This document shows positions 1-11,163 of a DNA stretch of 64,000 nt, piece after piece. This DNA is from Thamnaconus septentrionalis (taxonomy: Eukaryota > Chordata > Actinopteri > Tetraodontiformes > Monacanthidae): assembly GCA_009823395.1 (NCBI GenBank), contig CM020501.1, positions 32,057,861 to 32,121,860 of the forward strand, in the 5' to 3' direction. Within the stretch, counting starts at the first letter, position 1; the number at the start of each line of letters is the position of its first letter. The notes below the pieces were generated by a model. The model did not search any database, had not been told where the DNA came from, and worked only from the letters and a program-made list of their open reading frames with translations. The translations under genes were made by a program, and so were the position numbers.

Positions 1-1424
1 TGCTGCTCTAAACACATCCTTTCAGTGCTGGATTGATGGCAGCAGCATCCAGAAATCTTGATATGGATTTGCCCTCAAAACACAATTCCATATTTTCTCC
101 AAAGAGTGACAGCAGAACTGCAAAGAGAAGGAATGGATGTCATGAAAATGGGTGTCATGTCACTTGGTCTAACAGGTCTAAGTGTTTCTGACACAAGGAA
201 AACATGAAGTGACAGGTGAATAATGGGCATTATACCGTCCTGCTTTAGAAGCTGTAAATTGTTCCTGTCAATCTTTCTCCTCTGCCAGACAGGAAAACAA
301 GACAAAATTGTGTGAAATCTTTGTAGCTCTCGTTCTATGAATTCTGGCGTTATGGTGCATCCTTCCTGGAATGAACAGCTCTGTCTTTTAGTTTTTGTAA
401 CACCTACAACAGTGTTGTGTTTCTGTGAAGAGGAACAGCTGCACCTTTACAATGGCTCCGAGGCAGAATATGGGGCTGTTGTGTAGTGAAGAATAAAGTC
501 GTGGCTCTGAAGAGAAACACTTTCAGCACATGTGTTACAAAACACTGACTTTGTTCAAGAAGGGGAGGCAGGGGGAAGGAAACTTGCAGATCATTCTGAG
601 CTTGGACCGTCTTCCACTTTGCAGTTTGCATTTCTCTGATGTTCCAAGTGGCTCCTTCCAAGATATCACTTACCAAGCTCTGATATTCCTGATAAATCAG
701 TATTTTCTTTAAAAAAAAACAAAAAAAAACGACATATGACCACCACTATTGCTGGTGGTTGTGGTGTGAACCGGCTCGTGATAGTCCGACCCCTCTTGTT
801 TTAGCTGCGGTATACTTTTAAGTCACTTGTCCAAAAACAGAAACATTCGCCTGACACCTGCTCACATTTTCTCCTTCACAGTAAACTGCAGTAGTTTCAC
901 TTCATCTGGCTGAATGTGACCTATTTGAGAGCACACTGTCATCCGCAAATATCCAGATAACCCCATGTACACTATTCTGAATGATAAGGAGTGGTTCTAC
1001 AGTGTACAGCATGTGCATCAAAATCATTCTGAAAGCCAAAGAGAAAGAAAAGAACAATCTCAATGACAGAAGTAAGCAAAATCCGGCAGATGTCACACAC
1101 GCACTGCAACGGGCAAAAGAATCACTTCTGGTACAACTTGCAGGCGCCCTGACATTACTCATCCGCCTGAAGGATAACTGGGTGTGAGGCCCGGGGCTAC
1201 ATTCTTCCTGTGCAGGGCCACTTCCTCCTCAAACACCATGTCTGCGCCTGTGCTCTGGATACAAGCAGGAGGATGGGTCAAAGACACAAGCAGAGCAGCT
1301 CAGTGCAACCTTTAAGAAGGAAGCAGGTTTTTTTTTACGAGGAATTTCTCCCCGCTGTCAACTATCCAGCTGTGGATCTCCGGGTAAACGGCCTCCCTTC
1401 TGATGCGTGGTCCGCACGTAGGCA
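1..1424. other. 3' flank of the GPCR gene, no gene seen
   Basis: This stretch lies downstream of the minus-strand GPCR stop codon. Only short reading frames without recognisable domains are present on either strand. Part of it should be GPCR 3' UTR, but I saw no clear AATAAA signal on the minus strand, so the transcript end is undefined. An A-rich run lies near 711-730. Confidence 0.5.
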
Positions 1425-4400
1425 TCACAAGCTGGTTAAATCCGTCACGCCCTCTGCAATGTCCCCACCTGGAGAACAGCTCCGTGCTATTTTGCCTCTG
1501 TGTTGCCCAGAGGAGCAGCGGACGTCTTTCCCCAGCACAGCGACGCCCCTCTTCTCAGTTGCCTTATCGAATATTCTGTCCCCTGAATGCCTTCTCATCA
1601 AACGCAACATGTCTATCTCCACAGACCTGACGCCGAGAGGAAATGGCTCCGCATTGTCAATCACTGAGTGTCTCCTGGGCTGCAGGCTTCGTGTCGGGAG
1701 CTGAAGCGCGTGCGGCTGGCAGGAGGAGGGGGAGCCGTCGCACATGCTGGGACTGGACTGGCACCAGTCTGAGATGCTGTGTTCAGAGCCTGCTTGGCTT
1801 TCCGAGTCGTCGACGACCTTCTGTCCCAACGCCTGGACTGTAGCCAGGCTGAGCAGCCTGGGGATGGTCACCACAGATACAGCAGCAGCAGCAGCAGCGA
1901 CTCCAGGGTGCTCAGCTGCTGCTGCAGTCGCCGCTTTAGCGTCGGTGGAGGTCACTCTGGCCGAGCTGGCGAAAGAGGAGGTGCCAAAGAGAGAGGCCAC
2001 CTTCTGGTAGTAGCGTGTCCGTATCATCTTGGCCGAGCGGTACAGATCCCCGATGAAGCAGTAGCAGATCGGGTTGAGGCTGGAGTTGGTCAGGCCCAGC
2101 CACTGGGCGAACGGCCGTGTCTGCAGGAGCCAAGACGGCGGCCTCTGCTCGCAGTCGATCCAAAGGTCGGCCAAGTAGAACGGCAGCCAGGACACTGTGA
2201 ACAGCAGCACCAGGCAGACGACCATCTTGGCGATCTTCTGCCGCATCTTGAGGCGCGAGACGTGCAGAGCTTGGCTGCGAGGATCCAGGTCAGAGAAAGT
2301 CAACTTCTTCCCACCCCACAGCCTCCTGCCGGTTAGGAAGCCTATCGTGAGGTTAAAGGCCACTGGTAGGCAATAGAGCATCACAAACAGGAGCACATTG
2401 TATCTGTGGAGGAACACAAAAAAAAGGCTGTTCAATATTTTATTTTTTTTTTTTTGTCGCATTTTCATTTTAAAACATCAAATCAGTCTGAAATATACGG
2501 AAGCACATTGCTGCCACCCTAAAAATAAATAAATAAATAAATAAATAACAGGGCTCAGTATAACGTGAAACTGTCACGTTTTTCCGTGAGAATTATCACG
2601 AAATCATGTTATTTCGTGAAAATTTCACCTAAACACGTAAAAACGATCACGTTATTTTGTGATAATTTACACGTAAATGCGCTTGCATCAACTCAAGTTG
2701 ACTGAAAAGGAAGCCACAATAGGACAGCGGTTCAAAGAAATCTAGTTGAATCTAGCTCTATAGTCTGTGTACAAACACAATAAAGCACTTTCCCCGCGAT
2801 CTGTTCTGATTACTGCGGAAGCGCATTGCTGCCACACTACAAAAAACAGGGCTTAGTATCATGTTAGAACGTGAAAATTATCACATGATCGTTTCACGTG
2901 ATAATTTTCACAATAATTTGTGCTTCCGTCGAAATATTATGAAGGAGTGGTGAAAAGCTAAGATGGCACTGCTAGAGATGCTCTGAATAATGCTGCTCCA
3001 TTGAAAAATGCTGCTATTTAGAAAAGTTTTGATGCAAAAACGCGACAAATTTTCAACAACAAAGAAGAAACATGGATCTTTATTTTTTTATATATTTTAA
3101 TATAGCCGGCAGTAGTGCCGTGTAGGATAGAGAGCACCCAAGTACTTAAGCAAAAAAAAAAAAATGTTTCAGGTTTGACCCGTGGTTGCTGAGTGGTTTT
3201 CAAACAGAACTATTGCATGCACAGATTTTTCAAGCAAATCATCAAAACATGGAGCACAAAGCCCCGTTAAGCATAGTAGTATCAGTTATAAGTTGTCCAA
3301 TTCAGCACAATAATATTTCATCTTGTCAGTGTATGAGCTCACTGGCCATAGCTTAAATGAATGGGGGGTGGGGGGGAAATGCTAGATTTTCTGCGGCTGG
3401 ATGGTAAATCTGATTTCCTCACCGCTGACAGCCTTCTCCGTTTCCACATGCTTAATCAGCCGTAAAAAGCCAATTACCGCTGAAGCAAATAGACCATAAA
3501 CCTATTGATGATGGAAGGCTGTGACTGGCGACGGACGGTCTCCTGCTGTCACCTCCTTAATGAGTCAGGACCCCCAAGCTGTGTCATGTTTGAACACAAG
3601 TGCTAAAAATAAGCCTTTGACTGAATGGCGTGCAGGTAGCCAGGGCTCTGCAGGGGTTGAGTTCATGGATGGCCCCATTAATTGAAAGAAGATTGCTAGT
3701 GTTACTCTAGCTCTGGAAAATAAATGATCTTGACACGACTAATGGTTGAGATCTGGTTAAAAGGGGCGATGAGCGATTTTCATCAATCTCAGATATCAAG
3801 TAATAAAAGCTGTAGTGGTGGTATTTCATCTCCCCAGAGCGTCTAATGATCCCCCATCCCTCTCTGTCTGTTGATTTACAGTCCTGTCTATCCTCCTATT
3901 TACAAAGCCAGACCAAGTGCATTGTGCATGTTAGTGCATGTGAATGTCCTTGGTCCCCAAAAATGCCACTTGTTCAATCGGTGCAGTGGTCAGCGCTGCC
4001 GCCTCACAGCAAGAAGGTCGTGGGTTCGATTCCGGGGCCTGGGGCCTGGACTCTGCATGTTCTCCCTGTGTCTGCCGGCTTCTCTCCGGGTTCTCCGGCT
4101 TCCTCCCACACTCCAAAAACCATCAGGCAAGTTGGGAACTCTAAAGTGAATGAGTGTGAATGGTTGTTTTTCTTTCTATGTGGCTCTGGGACGAACTGGC
4201 GACTTGACAGCTGGGAGAGGCCGCAGCAGACCCCCGCAACCCTGAGTCCAGGAATAAGCGGGAATTGAAAATGGATGGACGGATATAAGACTGACGGGTC
4301 TCCACTTCCTTCTGATCATCAGCAGTCAAACTAAGAGAGACTTTCTACGACTTTCTTTAATTTTATTCTTACTCTGGACAAGTAGAGAATGAAGATTGGG

Positions 4401-6549
4401 TGAGCTTGGGGACGGTGTGATGATTTTTATTCATTTATATATATATATACATATATTATTTATTATGTTTATTTTTCACTTGTTTATTCTTTCATTTGCA
4501 TACGCCTTGGTTCTATGTTAAATCATGATGATTTCTCTTTTCATTGTCCTCAAAAACATATGTTGTCATCCATTCATCCATCCATTCATCTTCTATACCC
4601 GCTTATTCCTAGTCACTGTCACAGGGCTCTGCTGGAGCCAATCCCAGCTGTCTTAGGGCGAAGGCAGGCTACACCCTGGACAAGTCGCCAGTTCATCGCA
4701 GGGCCACATAGAAACAAACAACCATTCACACTCACATGCACACCTACGGACAATTTAGAATATTCAATTGACCTCACATGCATGTTTTTGGAGTGTGGGA
4801 GGAAGCCGGAGAACCCGGAGAGAAGCCACGCAGACACAGGGAGAAGATGCAGACTCCACACAGGAAGGTCCCAGGGCCCGGGCCCCGGAATCGAACCCAC
4901 GACCTTCTTGCTGTGAGGCGGCAGCGCTAACCACTGCGCCACCATTAACGCTTATTGTCAATCTTGGATCAACAAAAATACATTTGGAGAAACGCAAGCA
5001 GGTGAAGTGGCTACGAGTGCTTGTGCGTGTATCTGCCCTCTGGCTGCCAGTGGACAAAAGTTCTGCTTTGCTGTCCATAAAAAGCCCCTTTGTTCTGTTG
5101 TTCCAATTGCAACTATTTATGTAGTCGAAGCCCTGAGGCAAGAACAGGTCACCCTGAGGGCAGGTTCTCTTATTTTTATGTTGTACTCTGAAGTTTTGTC
5201 AGATGACACTGATGCATTGCACTACATTGGCTCACATTGTTCCCTAATGCAAAGCAAAGCAGAGAGGAAAGACAGGAATGGGGAGACAAAACAGTAGAAC
5301 TCACTCTCGAGGCAACTGAAAATGCTGCGCGGGTAATTTTGCAGACAAGTGTGCGTTAACTTTGCATGGCATGATAGACTTGAAACATCAGAAATTTTAA
5401 AACTGATTTTTCTGAGTTAAAAAACAACCAGTGTTTGTTGTGAGAATATATATGGTCCAAATTCCTTTGTAAGGTTTTTTTTTCTTTTCTTTTCTATCAG
5501 TGGATTGCACTCAATTTACATGTTACTTGTTGTCTTGGTCCTGACTACAACACTAGTACATCGTAAACGGGGAAAAAAACCCCATTCATTCATTCTTTAC
5601 TGTGTGTGTGTGTGTGTGTGTTAGAGGTGAGGAGGTGGCGTGGAACAAGATTTCCCTACCAGACTGACATCCAGCATTTCAAATGAGATCACGGAGCAGC
5701 TTTCACATTATTAGGTCAACATCCAATCAGTAAAAGAGGCTCCTACCCCTGCTTGAGGCGAGGCTGCGGCCACTCCTCCTGGCACACCAGCAGCGTGAAC
5801 TTCCCGAAGCTGATCTCCCGCCTGCGGTTCACCACGGCGATGGGGGCGCACATGAGCGACGACACGGCCCACACCACAGCCACGGTGGCCAGGATCCGCC
5901 GGCGGGTGAACATGGAGCGCGCCCGGAGCGGCGAGCGCACGCTGTAGTAGCGGTTGACGCTGATCACCGTCAGCGTCAACACGCTGGCCGACACGGAGAC
6001 GGCCTGCGTGAAGGGCACCGCCCGGCACAGCAGGTCGCCGTACACCCAGGCGGTGTAGATGCGGCTGCCCAGCGTGATGGGCATGCACACGCACACCACC
6101 GCCAGGTCGCACACGGCCAGGTTGAGCAGCAGGTTGCGCGTGGCGCTGACGCCGGCCAGCCGTCGGCTCCGCCGGTTGGCCAGCACGCACAGGGAGGTGA
6201 GGTTGCCCACGAAGCCCAGCAGGAAGGACAGGCAGTACATGACGGTCAGCGCCACCGTGCCGGGCTCGTGGATGGTCCAGAGGAGCATGTTCTCCAGGTC
6301 GCCGAAGTCGTTGGAGAAGAAGGTGGAGACGGACGAGGGGAAGGAGGAGGCGGAGGCGGAGGCGTGAGGGTCGGAGGCAGCGGTGGGCCGAGGCCGCTGG
6401 AGGGAGGCGGTGGCCGAGCCCCAGGAGAACGGCAGCGTCCTGGAGCCGTGAAGGCCCGCGGTGCGGCTGAGTCGTTCCTGAGAGCTGTCGTTGAAGGAGC
6501 TGGTGGGAGCCGAGCTCCAGTCAGGCCGCCGGAGCTGCAGCAGATCCAT
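1425..6549 (-). CDS. Class A (rhodopsin-like) G protein-coupled receptor, two exons, unassigned
   Basis: The coding sequence joins 6549-5747 (exon 1) to 2403-1425 (exon 2). The GT donor sits at 5746-5745 and the AG acceptor at 2405-2404, with matching phase, giving about 593 residues. The ATG at 6549 has a strong context (GCCATGG). The N-terminus of about 95 residues is Ser/Pro-rich with an N-D-S sequon at residue 20. TM1 carries GN (115-116) and TM2 LAVCD (D148). Cys175 before TM3 and Cys256 in ECL2 form the usual disulfide pair. TM3 ends in NRY (199-201) instead of D/ERY, TM6 has SWLP instead of CWxP, and TM7 has NPICY. The intron falls in ECL2. The cytoplasmic tail is long, about 200 residues, with Ala runs and Ser-rich segments. 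These features suit a peptide receptor of the rhodopsin beta group (CCK, orexin or NPFF-like), and it probably signals at the plasma membrane. The ligand and orthologue are unknown to me. The class is confident; the name is not. Confidence 0.88.
2498..2935. repeat. Pair of palindrome-rich repeat units in the GPCR intron
   Basis: Two related units start with GGAAGCACATTGCTGCCAC (near 2499) and GGAAGCGCATTGCTGCCAC (near 2817). Each is followed by an ACAGGGCT(C/T)AGTAT motif and by alternating TTATCACG and CGTGATAA words that can fold back on each other. They look like two copies of a small non-autonomous transposon or one internally duplicated element. Family unknown. Confidence 0.5.
3974..4283 (+). 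mobile_element. tRNA-headed SINE copy A1
   Basis: The head resembles a tRNA gene: a GTGCAGTGGTCAGCGCTG A-box region is followed by a GGTTCGATTCC B box about 45 bp later. The body contains TTCTCCGGCTTCCTCCCACA and GAACTGGCGACTTG, and the copy ends in an ATGGATGGACGG tail. At least five other copies or fragments occur in this window, supporting a dispersed retroposon. It lies inside the GPCR intron, antisense to the gene. Confidence 0.75.
4568..4945 (-). mobile_element. tRNA-headed SINE copy A2, near full length
   Basis: On the minus strand this copy starts with TGGCGCAGTGGTTAGCGCTG, a good A box, followed by GGTTCGATTCC, a perfect B box. It ends in a (ATGGATGA)-like tail at the low-coordinate end. 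It is the longest copy without internal expansion (about 378 bp). It lies in the same intron as copy A1 and in opposite orientation, so the pair forms an inverted repeat in the pre-mRNA. Confidence 0.78.
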
Positions 6550-6594
6550 GGCGCTTCCCCCGCAAAGAGAGCCGAGCTGTGACAAGGTGTAAGA

Positions 6595-6636
<42 letters not shown>
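6595..6636 (-). repeat. (CAG)14 trinucleotide tract just upstream of the GPCR start
   Basis: Fourteen uninterrupted GCT units on the plus strand read as CAG on the GPCR sense strand, ending 46 bp before its ATG. If the transcript starts further upstream, the tract is in the 5' UTR. No ATG lies in frame between it and the chosen start. Confidence 0.9.
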
Positions 6637-6637
<1 letters not shown>

Positions 6638-7092
6638 AGCGTGTTACACTATTTTCCTTTTGGCCAGATTGAAATCCATCCACGAGCAACGTGAATCAAA
6701 AAAAACACAAACAAACGGAGAAGCGTCCGGAGAGACGACCTGTAGCATCGCATCAGGGTTGCGCGGTCCCGGTTTGTGCTTTGGGAAACAAAATGTGTCG
6801 TACGACTCGTCGCTCTTTCCACCATGTGCGTGTACTGGTGGTGAAAGTGGCGGCAGGTTGCTGGCCAATCTCAGCCTACCTCAGGGGAATCCAGCCTCAT
6901 GACTCCAGCCGAGTCATGAGGCTAATGCGTCTCTGCGATGCTGGTGCAGCACATACGCTCGCTTCCCCAGGGGGAGTGTGTTGTGGATAATCCACCCGCA
7001 GCCTTTAACAGACTTTCTCTCCCCCGCAGAGAGCAAAACACACGGAGACCGTTATCCTTCTTCTCCCACCCTCTCCTCTCTCTTTCTCTTCC

Positions 7093-7129
<37 letters not shown>

Positions 7130-7708
7130 CCTCAAATGTTCAGGGCATCACAGGGCTGCAGTCCGATCTGTCGAGGGAAACACAGTCGGCAGGAATCAGT
7201 GGGAGCAACGTCCCTCGGCTGTGTGCCGTGAGATTGTTGCTGAGCTCGCATAAAATAAAAGACTGGCAAAAAAAAAAAAAAAAAAAAAAAAAAAGTTAGG
7301 ACATTTCTGATCTCTGGTGCGTTTAAAAGCTTGGCTGCGTCTTCTTAATGACCAGTTTCTTGACTGGTCATTATGGGAATATAATTCTCTGTGGCAGAGA
7401 GTCTGTTTTCAAAGGTGAGCTGAGCCAGAACAACAAAAAAACCTGCTCAATTGCAGCCATTCAAGCTGAACAGCTGCGCAAACAAACTTTCAGAGCGCAA
7501 TAAAGGATCTTACCCAAACCTCACAGCCGCCGAGTGTTTGCCGACCGCAGTCCTCGCTCCAGCTGGAAGCCTGGAGGTGTTGAAGAGGCGTTCAAGTGTC
7601 GGAAGATCCGCGCAGGATGCGGCGCGTAAAAAAGGAGGCAGCAAAGAGGCTGTCGGTGGTTTTACAGCGCTTTTAAAGTCAATGCGCCAGCGCCTTAGTA
7701 GCGCGCGT
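6637..7708. promoter_or_regulatory. Probable 5' flank/promoter side of the GPCR gene
   Basis: This is the upstream side of the minus-strand GPCR. It has no convincing exon on either strand. It contains a (CT)n run near 7082-7128 and an A-tract of about 27 bp near 7268-7294. No TATA box or named operator could be defended, so the regulatory label rests on position only. Confidence 0.35.
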
Positions 7709-7811
7709 GAAGAAGAAGAAGAAGAAGAAGAAGAAGAAGAAGAAGAAGAAGAAGAAGCTGGCGCGTCGGAGCGTCACCGGAAGGCTGTGTGACACCGACG
7801 GGCTTCTCGAG

Positions 7812-7848
<37 letters not shown>

Positions 7849-7873
7849 GGAGAGCAGCGAGCCGCTGCAGGGC

Positions 7874-7926
<53 letters not shown>

Positions 7927-8190
7927 TGGAGCATCATCATCATCATCATCATTACGCACACACACACACACACACAGCGCACAGTATGGGAATTTGAGAC
8001 GGTGTCATCCATCCAGCCCGGTGTCATCCATCCAGCCCTCCTCCTCCCTCCTCCCTCCTCCCTCCTCCTCCTCCTCCTCCCCTCCTCCTCTCCTCCTCTC
8101 CTCCTCTCCGCTCCTCCTCCTCTCCTCCTCCTCCTCCTCCTCTCCTCTCCTCCTCTCCTCTCCTCTCCTCTCCTCCTCTCCTCTCTTGAA
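7709..8190. repeat. Cluster of simple-sequence arrays
   Basis: Within 480 bp the plus strand carries (GAA)n at about 7709-7757, (GCT)n at 7816-7844, (GA)n at 7876-7923, (CAT)n at 7931-7953, (AC)n at 7957-7977 and an imperfect CTCCTC array from 8036 to 8190. All reading frames here encode low-complexity runs and are not genes. Confidence 0.92.
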
Positions 8191-10318
8191 CTTAATGAAA
8201 GCTGAATTCCTTTCCTCCCACTGACTGAAGGACTCATGAGGTGTCGCATTCTGTTGTTGTTTAACATAACCAATAAGCTTTAGGGGTTTGCATGTTCCAA
8301 ACAGAAAAGGCTCGGACTCATGTCAAACAAAGAGGTATAACAGTAAAAGGTGTAAACTTGTGGACGCTTTAGTTTTTTTGAACGGTGCTATTTTGTTTTT
8401 GAAACGAGCCTTTAAAAAATGCATGAACTCCCTGGAGGCTTTGCTTCAAAACAAGAGCGTCCATTCAAAAGCTACATTAGATGCGCATACGTTTGCAGGA
8501 AATTGGATGTCATCATCCTTGTAATGCTTTTGTTGCTGTGGTCCATCACACATACACACCGAATGACTGTTGGATTGCAGGATTTGAATGAATTAAAGAG
8601 GATGGATAATTGGACACCATCACTGACTGCATCGCTCCCAGGGTGACTGCAAGGCATTGACACACGGACAGGATAAAAGAAGGGACGACCTAAAAGAAGT
8701 CTCGGTTAATTAACCTGCTTATCTAAATTAAAATGTGACGGACCTGAATCACCAGACTTGGTTGAAGTATTAATAATTCCCTCTCATGCAGCCTTTTGAT
8801 CAGCGCATCTCCATTGTTATTCTCTCCACACTGGACCGTTTGGAGATGAAAGAGGCGGCGCCTTTCTCATGCGATGGCTGCTGGCTTAGCCACCACTCTT
8901 CACATTTTGATCGGCGACACCAAGAAAAACATTTTCTCCTTCCTGAAATTGTTTTTGCTCGGGCCAAGATAGCTGTGATGGTCTCCAGCGTCCCAGTGGC
9001 TCTGAGTGCAGCAGAGGTGCTGATGGAAACCGGATGGATGGAGAGGTGTCAGCGTTAAAGGGCAACCTTACACTCACACGCACTCTGCGAAAATGTGTGA
9101 GTATTTATTAATGAGCACATTATGCAACCATCAGTCATTCCAAAAAAAAAAAATTCTCTGGAATATTATGATGCCAAAAAACAGCCAATTGTAATTCTTC
9201 ACAGCAACACCAGTTCACTCTTAACTCATTGATGACTCTGTTATTAATGAACGCCTGAGTGTAGGCAATTCTAAAGAAAAGAAAAGAAAGCATTTGAGAA
9301 AAATGGTAGGAGAAGATTTTGTATTGGACGAGTATTGGATTTAAATCTAAAACCATTTAAGGATAAATAAACCAATGTTTATTTAATTATGATGTCAATG
9401 AGGATTATTGTTATGCAGTTTATTGAACCAACGCTGAGGTCATCTGTTTGAAGATCTGCAGAGATCCAGAATAGAGTAGAATAGAATAGAATAGAATATG
9501 TTGTTTAAATACTGTGATTTAGTATGATATATATTCTATTCCTCTCTGTCTGGGTTCAAAAAGGCTCTTTGGTCACTGTGGCTGTTCATCAACACTCCCC
9601 CAGGAGACTGGAGCTGCTCCACTGAGTCTTCAGTCACTGTCCGCAATGACACGTGATCTTCAGGGCTGAGCAATAGTCCAGACCGGGGAAGGATTGATTC
9701 AATCAAAACACACAGGGCAAGCAATCGCCAATCCCAAACGACCTCTACTGCACTAATGTTGCCTGAGACAAAGCAAGAATCTATCAACCGGTAAATAACG
9801 TTTAGCAACACACCAATAGCACATGTACGCAACGCACCACGTTGATGTATCATGCATCGAAACCTGTTGCAGTACTTTTTTTTGATGCGATGCTATTGAT
9901 TTGCAAACAAGATAACTCATGAAGCATGTGAGGGGGCTACAACGCAGGGCTGGAAAATCTGTTTCGCTTTCTGATCAGCGCTTGTGAAGCAGATGGATGT
10001 GGATTCAGTCATTCAAGTCAAACAGCTGCTCTAAGCACAATCCATCGCTGAGAGTGAAGGAGTGGTAATTTTCTCTACAGCTGAGGCAAGCTGGCTTTAT
10101 TGACTGCTTCTGCAAAGCAGCATGTGTGCTTGGTGTTGGTAGGACACCTGCGACGGCTCTTCAGAGGAGCGAGTGTGCTGTAGGCACCCAAGTGGTTTAC
10201 ATCCAAAACAGGTCCAAAAACCTCTGCTGGAACCTCTCCTCTGAGACTGTGTTGACGACGTCCAAATAACAGTCATAACAGTCTCCACTTCTGACATCAA
10301 CATGTCTGGAAAAGCATG

Positions 10319-10354
<36 letters not shown>

Positions 10355-10460
10355 TAACTGAACCAAATTTACAGAAAAGCAGTGTCTTCTAATCGCAACA
10401 ATATAATAATGATGCCGACATTCACCTGGTGACGGCTTTGAACTGAGGCTGCACCAGCTG
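8191..10460. other. Intergenic, no gene recognised
   Basis: Short unrelated reading frames only. A TAGAA-type pentanucleotide run is near 9475-9500 and an (AC)n tract lies near 10320-10352. Nothing else can be supported. Confidence 0.5.
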
Positions 10461-11163
10461 AGGGTGCAGTGGTTAGCACTGCCGCCTCACAGCAAGAAGG
10501 TTGTGGGTTCAATTCCGGGCCTGGGACCTTTCTGTGTGCTAGTTTGCATGTTCTCCATGTGTCTGCTGGGTTCTCTCCATGTGTCTGCTGGGTTCTCTCC
10601 AGGTTCTCTGCTGGGTTCTCTCCATGTTCTCCATGTGTCTGCTGGGTTCTCTCCATGTGTCTGCTGGGTTCTCTCCAGGTTCTCTGCTGGGTTCTCTACA
10701 GGTTCTCCATGTGTCTGCTGGCTTCTCTCCAGGTTCTCTGCTGGCTTCTCTCCATGCTCTCCATGTGTCTGCTGGCTTCTCCATGTGTCTGCTGGCTGGC
10801 TTCTCTCTGCTGGGTTCTCCATGCTCTCCATGTGTCTGCTGGCTTCTCCACAGGTTCTCCATGTGACTCCTGGGTTCTCTCCATGCGACTGCTGGCTTCT
10901 CTCCAGGTTCTCTGCTGGCTTCTCTCCAGGTTCTCCTGCTTCCTCCCACATTCCAAAAACAGGCATGTGAGGTGAATTGGGAACTCTAAATTGTCCGTAG
11001 GTGTGTGTGTGTGAGTGTGAATGGTTGTTTGTCTCCATGTGGCCCTGCAATGAACTGGCGACTTGTCCAGGGTGTCACCCTGCCTTCTCCCTATGACAGC
11101 TGGAAGCCCCCGAGACCCTGAGAGCAGGAAGAAGCCGGTATTTAAAATGGATGGATGGATGCA
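10461..11163 (+). mobile_element. SINE copy A3 with an internal minisatellite expansion
   Basis: The tRNA-like head (GTGCAGTGGTTAGCACTG, then GGTTCAATTCC) matches copies A1 and A2, and the 3' part (GGCATGTGAGGTGAATTGGG, AACTGGCGACTTGTCC, ATGGATGGATGG tail) is also conserved. Between them, from about 10549 to 10935, the TTCTCC-ATGTGTCTGCTGG segment has expanded into many imperfect copies. The element is therefore about 700 bp instead of about 310-380 bp. Long open frames across it (up to 187 codons) are a by-product of the repeat. Confidence 0.75.

Noticed and set aside
1210..2336. Plus-strand frames of 164 and 185 codons
   Set aside because: They are antisense shadows of GPCR exon 2.
4880..4945. 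tRNA-like sequence with A and B boxes
   Set aside because: It is the head of a SINE present in several copies, without a proper cloverleaf or mature tRNA end; the same applies to 3974-4030, 10461-10520 and 30375-30431.
5711..6190. 159-codon minus-strand frame overlapping the GPCR
   Set aside because: It is a shifted frame of the GC-rich GPCR exon 1; the correct frame has seven-helix motifs.
10469..11050. Frames of up to 187 codons on both strands
   Set aside because: Produced by the expanded minisatellite inside SINE copy A3.
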